Shown here one piece after another: positions 56,192 through 64,000 of a DNA stretch of 64,000 nt; the first letter of the stretch is position 1; each line of letters opens with the position of its first letter. A model generated the notes under the pieces. That model did no database searches. It saw only the letters and a program-made list of their open reading frames with translations, and was not told the origin of the DNA. The DNA is taken from the NCBI GenBank assembly GCA_034687125.1, contig JAQGBZ010000199.1, positions 1-64,000 of the forward strand, given 5' to 3'. Source of the DNA: Neelides folsomi. Taxonomy: Eukaryota; Arthropoda; Collembola; Neelipleona; Neelidae. The translations under genes were made by a program, and so were the position numbers.

Positions 56192-57636
56192 TTTGTTGAT
56201 TCCAACCTCTTCCTCTTTTGGGTTGACCTTACCGGTCTAAAGAAAGGTCAATTGAACTCATTCAAATCATTCCATATGTCCATTTATAGTTATTACATTT
56301 ATCGTCTTCCTGGCATTTTTAACAGAGATAACAAAAAATTATTTTTTTGATTTTGGCAATCCTCTGGAAAAACAAATCTATGGTGATTCTGGATGATTCA
56401 TATATTAATATAGGTGTGCTATAGGTCTGTAATAGTAGTGCAAATACATACGTTCACAGTTACAATCTTACAATGGATTATCCGATCCGCTCATAAGCGG
56501 AATACCTTTAATCATTTAAAAGACATTGCTCTATGAAAAATTTATTGTTATATAGCATAGGGGAAACGCCGATATAAGGGAAGGGAGTAAACTCACAGTA
56601 AACCCCCATTAGTTATTTTAAATCTCTTACCTCTAAAGATATAGGAGTCAACATTGGAGCCATTGAGTTATCTCACGTATCTTTATGCAGCTTATTTTTC
56701 TATTCGGACTGAAGATTAAAAAATTATCTTTGGTGACTTTGGGGTGTTATATGATCGGAAATAACTATTTTGAAGCAATAATCGCTTCATGACAGGAAAA
56801 TGACATGAATGAATTGATATGCTTTGAAAGGTGTCAATTTCAATGGGAAGTGTTGAGCAACTTCGCATATGACTACCACTTATCTTGTCATTGAATTTGA
56901 CTTTTTTCAAATACATGCATTTTAATATTGATATTAACAATTTTAGGGAATAAGAAAATAAGTCTCTAGTTAAGTAGTTCGTGTATAATAGAGTGATCTT
57001 AATTTTTACCAATCGTGCCTTCAGTGCAGTTCAGCATTCGTTGCTAACAACAAAGACCTCGCGCACGTTTGTAATGTTTAAAGTGGATGACATTGGTGCA
57101 AGCGTACAAGGTACAAGCTATAGATGCCCTGTCTAGCTAGATCTACCTGTAATAATGTATTGCCTTAAAAATGATTTTATTTTCTACTTTTAAAATTAAT
57201 TTCTCGATTTATAATTTCTCAAATCAAATTAGGCTACAATGCTACAAATCATGAATTTGAGTGTTTTCACAATGAAATTCATTAAATTACATCTGGTACT
57301 TATAATTTCTTTTCATGCCAAATGATATCTTTTTAAATATAGGAATATCTAGAATATTTCATACCTATATCTAAAACGTTAATAATATTACATAGCATTT
57401 CTTAATTATGAAATTATAATTGACATCATTAATCGGACGCCTTTATCAATACCAAAGACCAAAGGTATAGCATAAACATGTCAAATAAAAAATGCTTAAT
57501 AGATTATAAAAATGTTTATTTTATTTTCATTTTGAAATTCTTTCATATAAAATCTCAATTTGTGGTATTCAGAAGGGTTAAATACTTATACAAAAATAAT
57601 ACAGTTTGTAGGATTCATTGGCTCGAAAATTTTCAA
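56192..57636. other. Intergenic, IFT52 to the glycine-rich gene
   Basis: The left part holds the IFT52 promoter. A GC-richer patch lies at about 57.00-57.13 kb without an exon or tRNA that I could support. A minus-strand AATAAA at 57515-57520 may serve the glycine-rich gene to the right. Confidence 0.55.
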
Positions 57637-58336
57637 TTATTTCCTTCTATAGGCATTTGCAGAACCAGCATTTGCTGTAGCAGATGCACTTGATCCTGAG
57701 AAAGCAGCGTTGAATGGACCAAATCCTGCAGATGCGGTGAAAGCTTGAGATTGGGCACTTGAAGATGCTTGAGATTGACCACGACCGCCTCCGTATCCTG
57801 GATATCCACCATATCCTTGTCCTGATAAATTCAAATTCAAAATTCAAATATTTTCTTTATTGGATCTTTACTAATACAATTTTATTAGATGAATAGATTT
57901 AGAACAAACCTCCATATCCACGATCATATCCACGATCGTATCCTCCATATCCACCGCCGTGATGTCTTCCATATCCTCCATATCCACCCCCATGGTGTCG
58001 GCCTCTGTAGCCTCTGTGTCCTCCGTATCCTCCTCCTCCGTAAGGATTATCGTAATAGTTACCAGTATATCCACCGCCGAACCCTTGTGGAGATCTCACT
58101 GTTCGGTATAATGGTTCATATGTGGCATCAGCTATAAAAATAAAAATTTATTCATTTGATTCTTATATGATACAAAAAGTAATAATATGTAGCAATCTAA
58201 GATTACAATTTGTCTATTTAACTACACAATTTAATGAAATTTTTGGAAATTGTAACTTACAATCAAATTCTGTTAATTCGGCTAATGAGAGAGCGAAGAT
58301 TGTAGATAAAACTACTATGATTGCGAACTTGGCCAT
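57637..58336 (-). CDS. Secreted glycine/tyrosine-rich protein, cuticle-like
   Basis: Exons 58261-58336, 57910-58131 and 57637-57821 join in frame (phase 1 twice) to give 160 residues. The first exon is a signal peptide (MAKFAIIVVLSTIFALSLA). The second opens with DATYEPLYRTVRSPQ and then has GGYGGY, RHHGGGYGGYGRHHGGGYGG and DRGYDRGYGG runs. The last exon shifts to GQGYGGYPGYGGGRGQ and an Ala/Ser-rich tail ending in YRRK. The composition matches arthropod cuticle, cement or antimicrobial-type Gly-rich peptides; homology cannot be read from low-complexity sequence. A TATA box is 130 bases upstream. Confidence 0.85.
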
Positions 58337-58468
58337 TTTCCTTGTATTAGAATATTGGTAAAATAAGAATATTATAAGTTATTAGCTAAAAGCTAAAGGT
58401 GATTGAGTATTGAAGCTATTGGTTGAGCTATTTGAGTTTGAATAAGCTCATTTCGACTCGAAATCTTC

Positions 58469-58475
58469 TTTTATA
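58469..58475 (-). promoter_or_regulatory. TATA box of the glycine-rich gene at 57.6-58.3 kb
   Basis: The minus strand reads TATAAAA, followed by AG, 133 bases upstream of the start codon. The same TATAAAAG context precedes the two neighbouring secreted-protein genes, which supports its use. Confidence 0.65.
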
Positions 58476-58531
58476 CATCTGAAAAGAGAAAAAATGACGT
58501 CAAGAAAATTTCCAGCAATCCTCATCGAGCA

Positions 58532-58903
58532 TTAAGATATAAAAAACGAAGGTGTCTTACTACGAGAGCGAACCTGAAGGTTGTAACGAGTTCTGCATTG
58601 ATAGCAAAGCATTTTTAGAATTATGACCACTTTATGATCTTTGGGTTCATCAGATGAAGATAGAAGTAGGAACCGGTTCCTAATCTTATTATAATGACGA
58701 CCACGGGCTTCTTCAGGATCTTGTTGACCACTCCAAAGATTCATGACATCATCACGTTCATAAGTAATGGTGCTTGAAATGTATTTTAAACATATCCGCA
58801 AATATGCTTTGCAGTTTTTTCTCACAGTCCAAGATACTAAAAATGTGCAAAATTCATTGAAATATCTTTTGGTATTTCCTTGTATCAATCTTGTTTGACG
58901 CAT
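58532..58903 (-). CDS. Unrecognised 123-codon reading frame
   Basis: A single open frame runs from ATG 58901-58903 to TAA 58532-58534. Its codon use and base composition look coding against the AT-rich surroundings: Cys, Trp, Asp, Arg and Gly codons are well represented (for example LWSGQQDPEEARGRHYN and SSSDEPKDHKVV). It has six cysteines, no signal peptide and no membrane segment. I do not recognise the family. A pyrimidine-rich acceptor inside it (TTTTTAG near 58838) and a possible CAG|GTTCGC donor near its end leave open that it is one exon of a larger gene or a remnant. It ends 57 bases before the TATA box of the next gene. Confidence 0.45.
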   Translation of the reverse strand: MRQTRLIQGNTKRYFNEFCTFLVSWTVRKNCKAYLRICLKYISSTITYERDDVMNLWSGQQDPEEARGRHYNKIRNRFLLLSSSDEPKDHKVVIILKMLCYQCRTRYNLQVRSRSKTPSFFIS

Positions 58904-61272
58904 ACATGTTCCGTTTTAATTCTGCATTTGGAAAGTCCAGCCAGATTATGGAAATTATTATTTGCTAATAATAAACTTTTAAATGAATTTTATTTGATTT
59001 CGGTGTAACTAATTTTGTGAAGCTATTTATTTTGACAAATGGTATAACACTTATACTAATTTGGATCGAATCAACATTAACTGAATATGAGTGTTTGTAT
59101 GAAAATTATAATTTTTATGATTTGATTAAAGGTTAGTAAAGTAGTTTGTTTACTTATCAAGTCATTCCTTGTTTGTTTACAAGATGTAGAATAGATTCTT
59201 GTATGATAAGAAATCGTGTGCGTACTGTATGTAGGTAATGAACTCGTTCTTTCTGACCATCTAAATAGTACACACGCAAGAAGAAAAGATCTAAAGACTC
59301 TTGCAAAAAATAGAAGATACAAACTTCCAAACATACATTCATTCATATGCATAGCATACGTACTTATGTACTTATTGCAATTAAGGTTAAAGATATTTCT
59401 ACTAATGGTGAGTTATTTACATTTTTGACTATAAAAAGGTACTTTTCAATGATCAATTGTTTATGGTACTTCCTCAGTTCCGCTGACTCAAAAGGAATAG
59501 AATAATAAAGTACTTTTTTACAATCTACAACATTTTGGCCATTTTGCAAACAATAAAGAAATTAGAATTGTATCTGTATTAGTAATTGTATTTTCATTAA
59601 TTTATTAATCATCGGCAAATAGTTTTTGTCCAATTTATTGACCTCAAACTGATCACATATGACCTTAGAAGAGATATTAAAATTGTAAAAATGAACAAGC
59701 AGTTTCATCTGGACCTAGGTGGATACTTTGGAATATAATGATAGTTAGAATGATGTTATTGTCCTTCATCTGTTGTTTCGACTTGTGCGTTGTTCATTTA
59801 TTAAATAGTAAGTAATGGGAGGAATCAAAGGTACTTTGCACTTTGAACTAGGCAAGAAAGACATTGACATTGACCATCACAAATAGTTAAATCCTTCAAT
59901 CTTGTAATTAATTTACATCTTCTCATGGAATTTCTTTGGCTATGTCAAAAGATCTAACCCTTTTGATGTATCTATGCCGCAGCCCATAACTAATGGATTA
60001 CTCTTTTGATGCCATTTTTGTTACTTTGCAAAATTTTATTTATACATATTATTTTAGCAAAGCAGAGGTTAGTGTATATAGCTCTGAATGTGAATCGTTT
60101 GGGTATGAACCTATGAACGATAAAAGTGTAGAAGCTTTTAAACATTCTAATTGAATGATAAAAACTAAAGTAAATTATAATATTATATTTTTAAAAAAGC
60201 TTTTCGGAACCGGAATTAATACATTCTTGTAAGATAAAAGATGATAAAAAACAATAAAATATTTTATTTATATAAGTATCAAGTGTGTTCTATTTTATGG
60301 CAAAGGATATTTATGAATGCACATAATTTTACATAATCTTTTCCTATCAATACAAAAATTCTTAAACTTATACATTAAGTAAGATAGGATACATAGTTAA
60401 AAGTCTATCTTCACTATAAGCAATGTATCCATAAATCATTAAAATGACGATTGTTTAAATAAATAAACCTATTTGATATTTTATGAAAATTCAAGAATCT
60501 CTGATTAACAATATTAATAATGTGCGTATAGATGCCATTGGCCCCTCTACGTCGAACCTCTACAAAGGTGCACGGATTACATATTACATGGGTTTACATC
60601 ATAAAGTAATTATGTAGGTATATGCAATTTGCATTATTTGAAGGTTTTTGGTCTCGGATCTCAGCAAAACATTGCAGGGTGAATGAAATAATATGAATTA
60701 AAAATTACAGAATTTAAGCTTTCGGGTACACGGCGAATCTTGCCATCCTTGAACTTAACATCTTAAATCTTTAATAAATAGGAATTAAAATCATAAAAGT
60801 GTCTAGCTGAGAGTAAGTAATAGAGTAATAGATTAATCAAAACATATCCAATTTAAAAAGTTTTCTATTTTGATGATCGCTGGAATTTTTATGATCATAA
60901 ATTGTAAAAAAAATAATAAGCTTAATGATTTTAAGTATGAAAATTATAGGATAAGATAAGGATATTAGTATGCATGTTGATGGAGATTTTTACGACGAAA
61001 ATAGGCTGATATATAAAATTTATCAAAACAATGTTTTTATTTGTATTTTTTGTACATATTCGTTTTCAAATTTTCATAAACAATATTTAATAAAAGGAAA
61101 TAACAAAAAATGTAATAGAAAAGTATGCTCATACCAAAAGCATACAAATACTAATAATATAATTAATAAGCGTAGATAGAGAGAAATTGAGTATTTTTCT
61201 CATTTGGTCTCACAATTCATACAATTGTCAAAGATGTCATTCCTTGGAATAATAATCTTATAATTTAACTTT
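58904..61272. other. Intergenic, AT-rich, no gene seen
   Basis: Several short reading frames occur, for example around 59.1-59.4 kb on both strands, but none shows coding composition, a domain or splice partners. No repeat family or RNA gene was recognised. Confidence 0.6.
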
Positions 61273-61851
61273 TTATCCTCTTGGTCCTCCGAATCCTCCA
61301 GCTCCTCCGTATGCTTGTGAATGTCCATAAGTTGCTCCACCCCCATGTCCGTGTGGAATATGTCCTTGAGAGTGATGTCCTGGACCTCCAAAACCATGAT
61401 GTCCGTTAACTCCTGGATGTTTGTTGTGATTGTATCCTCCATGACCTCCTCCATAAACTCCCGGTCCGTAAGCTCCTCCGCCCGGTCCATAAGCTCCATT
61501 GTTATGTCCATACGCTCCATTATGTCCATAAGCTCCATTGTTTTGTCCATAAGCTCCTGGGCCATATGCTCCACCTCCTTGATGATGTCGTTGTGGATCC
61601 GGATCTGCATTTCGACGCTCCCTCATTACAACTTCTTCTATGAAACGTTAAATCGGTTATTTACATAATTGTACAGATAGAAAGTTAGTACTAAATATTT
61701 ACTATGCATTTTATATTACATTATATGCTTGTAATATAAAATATTTTTATAATATATTAAGAAATTTACCTTCTTGATAAAATTGATGTTCGGCAAAAGA
61801 AACGGCAAAAATGGATAAAAGAGCGAAAAGAAGAATTATATGGGAATCCAT
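61273..61851 (-). CDS. Secreted glycine/histidine-rich repeat protein
   Basis: Exons 61770-61851 and 61273-61637 join at phase 1 to give 148 residues. The first exon encodes a signal peptide (MDSHIILLFALLSIFAVSFA) and EHQFYQE. The second begins EVVMRERRNADPDPQRHH and continues with repeated AYG units: GAYGPGAYGQNNGAYGHNG and more copies of the AYGHNNG/AYGPGGG type, then a Gly/His region (HGGYNHNKHP, GHHGFGGPGHHSQGH) and GGAGGFGGPRG. A dibasic-type site (RERR) before the repeat could be a processing site, as in arthropod Gly/His-rich peptides; that is inference. It resembles the gene at 57.6 kb in build but not clearly in sequence. Confidence 0.87.
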
Positions 61852-62634
61852 TTTAATTTGTTTGTGAGAACTTTCGGAATGAAATAAAACCAAAGGTGAA
61901 TGATGTTCAATTTGAGTCTACGATCCCTTTTATACTTCATTGCTCCACCAATATTTAATGTCAGTGAAGGTGGATCTTCCCCCATAAGTTTCGACAAGCT
62001 AAAAAACTGTTGTTGTTTTGCCAAAAATGTATAAAGGTGTTTAATCGGAAGATGAAGGTTGAAGAGCGCTTGCCCTATCGAGACTTCTTATTTCTTCCTT
62101 TTTCCTCATCTCTAGGTACTTCCTAATTTCCTCTCTTCCAAGTATTTATTTTACTTACATATGTAAGTATATTACTTCCTACTTCAACCCAATTATAAAC
62201 ATTTTAATTAATTTTAATTTCATTATACATAATTTCTCTTCTTGTGTATGCTTTCCAAGTTTGTTTTCCATCAGTGATAATTGCCATTTATGCATTTTAT
62301 AAGTAATACAGTTAGTTTATGCATATGTAAGATACTACCTGTGGATTATATGTTATTCCAAATCTTAAGTATTATATATGTTATTTTTATTTATAATAAA
62401 ATCAATGAGAGATGAATACAAGGTTCATATTTTATTTATGTCATCCTATTAAATTTTATTTGGAACATTCGTGGAGTAAAATCAAAAATTAATTTACTTG
62501 AATATTGATAATTTTTAAAGTAATATCTACTATTTAATTTGTATATGGTATACATAATTGCGTAATAAAAACAGTTAATGAAATGCTATAAGATCCATTT
62601 TTTGTTAGTAGGTGTATATGTTTTCTTAAGGTAC
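61852..62634. other. Spacer between two secreted-protein genes
   Basis: The left end carries the promoter of the Gly/His-rich gene, with the TATA box at 61928-61934. The rest is AT-rich and should include the 3' end of the ricin-B-like gene. No other exon was seen. Confidence 0.55.
61928..61934 (-). promoter_or_regulatory. TATA box of the Gly/His-rich gene
   Basis: The minus strand reads TATAAAAGG 77 bases upstream of the start codon. The match to its two neighbours extends into the AG that follows. Confidence 0.7.
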
Positions 62635-63477
62635 TTAAAGTTTCTCAAATTTCCACTGTTGGGCTTTAGAATTGTCGCACTTAACAGCAGTGACATTGAC
62701 ACCCACTCTGTAACAAACGAGTTTTATAAGATTAAATTAACAATTTATCTAGCCTGAAGGAATTCCCTAATCTCCACATAATTGAGAATTTCTTACCCTT
62801 CTGTCTTGATACAGAGTTCATTTTGATAGTTCTTTACTCGTCTATATCCATCTCCAACGTCGATGATTTCCCAAAGCTTATTGTTTCCCCAAGACCATGC
62901 ATAAAGCTAAAAATTTAAACAAAGCTCTCATGTAAAACTTACATTTGTCACAAATGCCTGTGCTGGTAATTTAAAACATTCTGTTTTAAAGTTAGTAAAT
63001 AAAATATATACCCTTTGGAAGATATTGCCTTCTGACACGTATTCAAGAACGTAATCTTCGTTCAAAGTAGGGAAAAGTTCATACGCATTGTGAATCACTT
63101 AAAAACATTATTAATTAACTAACTGTACTAATATAAAAGTATGCTTATCTACTCTTATCAATTGGATAATATAACTTACAAGATTTGACCATTCTCCATT
63201 TTTGACCAGCTTCTTCTCCATAAGTTTCAGTATTGACGGGAGAGCTTGGATCTTGAGTTCCATTTACTGATAATACCTTTAAACCAATTTGATTAAATTA
63301 ACAAAATTTTATAAAAATAAAGGAAATTAGGAAGAATGGGAAATTTACCGCATCTGGGTGGAGTCTTGAAGTGATTTTGTAAACTCCACGATTAAAAAAT
63401 TCCGTTCCATTACGATCTTCGAATCCAAAGGCAAGAGCTGAGGCAAAGAGAGGGACGAAGAAAGCTAAAACCTTCAT
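62635..63477 (-). CDS. Secreted ricin-B-lectin-like protein
   Basis: Exons 63349-63477, 63180-63276, 63012-63097, 62797-62906 and 62635-62707 join in frame to give 164 residues. A signal peptide (MKVLAFFVPLFASALAFG) comes first. The mature part looks like a single beta-trefoil of the ricin B (R-type lectin) fold: three repeats with QxW-type ends, AGQKWRMVKS, NNKLWEIIDVGDGYRRVKN and KAQQWKFEKL. Two cysteines near the C-terminus (LCIK, VKCD) may form a disulfide. The fold suggests carbohydrate binding but the ligand is unknown, and there is no sign of a toxic A chain. The gene shares strand and TATA context with the two Gly-rich genes to its left. Confidence 0.8.
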
Positions 63478-63518
63478 TGTGAATTATGTATGAAAATTAC
63501 ACCTTCTTGGTCTCTTCC

Positions 63519-63525
63519 TTTTATA
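63519..63525 (-). promoter_or_regulatory. TATA box of the ricin-B-like gene
   Basis: The minus strand reads TATAAAAGG 42 bases upstream of the start codon, implying a very short 5' leader. The context is the same as at 61928-61934. Confidence 0.7.
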
Positions 63526-64000
63526 CGAGTTAATATTATCTATTTCAAGCATTTATAATATTAAGATTGTTGACACATCTTACAATTAAGAAGTCATTTA
63601 AATGAGATTAGTCTCATCACTAAAGTACACATTTCTTTTGTATGAGTTGCATGAATGAATGGAGATTGGAGATTTGTATTGGTTCCAGTCGTTTATACAT
63701 TTACTGAATTCTTGTATTCAATTCACTCATTTCAAGGATTTGTATTCTCATACAGACGTAATTATTACAATAAACGTGTGATGGTACAAAGAGAAAATTA
63801 ATATCCAGGCATATCCTGAATTTTCTGAATTAACGAGAAACGCAAAGTACATGTGATATCGAGTTCTTAAGTATTTACTATATATTCTATGCATATTGCC
63901 AAACTTATCAGATCTGTATACAAACTAAATTAAATTGTTCCATTTGTTGTCCTAATTTGATATAATTACTTATTTCATTCATACCAAAAAAGTATCTTGG
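63526..64000. other. Right edge of the window, no gene seen
   Basis: This is upstream sequence of the ricin-B-like gene and then AT-rich DNA to the window end. Nothing further could be supported. Confidence 0.55.

Noticed and set aside
58532-58903. Resemblance of CKAYLRICLK to the N-terminal domain of Delta/Jagged proteins
   Set aside because: Only about ten residues agree; the following conserved aromatic motifs, DSL and EGF repeats are absent.
61200-61668. Two long frames overlapping the Gly/His-rich gene (minus 61200-61610 and plus 61321-61668)
   Set aside because: They are by-products of a repetitive Gly/Tyr/His codon pattern; only the 61273 frame joins a signal-peptide exon in phase.

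Overview
The window is nuclear DNA of an animal, most likely an arthropod and perhaps a crustacean. It is AT-rich, its genes are cut by many short GT-AG introns (often 50-100 bases), and metazoan families are recognisable: Patronin/CAMSAP, ATP synthase inhibitor IF1, ARMC3, UQCC1, a ZNF800-like zinc finger protein, ACBD6, a family 31 glycosidase, DDX27, CCDC25 and IFT52. Small secreted Gly/Tyr/His-rich proteins of cuticle type point to an arthropod. The exact taxon is inference. I found no transposase, reverse transcriptase, viral gene, CRISPR array, intact tRNA or rRNA.

Layout. 0-1 kb: edge of a 56-base tandem repeat, then a three-exon gene for a 20-cysteine protein (+). 3.0-29.5 kb: one large gene on the minus strand, Patronin/CAMSAP, in 23 coding exons. 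Its first coding exon (29.35-29.53 kb) lies 13 kb from the second, and its last exon (3.05-3.19 kb) completes the CKK domain. 30.7-31.2 kb: IF1 (-). 32.1-36.3 kb: ARMC3 (+). 36.7-37.7 kb: UQCC1 (+). 39.3-41.3 kb: ZNF800-like (-). 42.7-43.6 kb: ACBD6 (-). 44.4-48.8 kb: secreted GH31 alpha-glucosidase with a trefoil domain (-). 49.3-52.5 kb: DDX27 (-). 52.85-53.85 kb: CCDC25 (+), divergent from DDX27. 54.2-56.2 kb: IFT52 (-), convergent with CCDC25. 57.6-63.5 kb: three small secreted-protein genes on the minus strand (two glycine-rich, one ricin-B-like), each with a TATAAAA box, plus an unrecognised 123-codon reading frame.

Gene models were built by hand from conserved peptides, GT/AG sites and phase bookkeeping. 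All recognised models join in frame except at one Patronin junction (11.91-12.81 kb), which is flagged. Coordinates may be off by a base at some splice sites. Functionally the genes are mostly unrelated housekeeping and cytoskeletal genes: two mitochondrial (IF1, UQCC1), two ciliary or axonemal (ARMC3, IFT52), one microtubule minus-end factor and one ribosome-biogenesis helicase. The only apparent functional cluster is the secreted-protein group at the right end. No wholly new system is evident; the best leads are the orphan reading frames, the Cys-rich protein and the structure of the Patronin locus.
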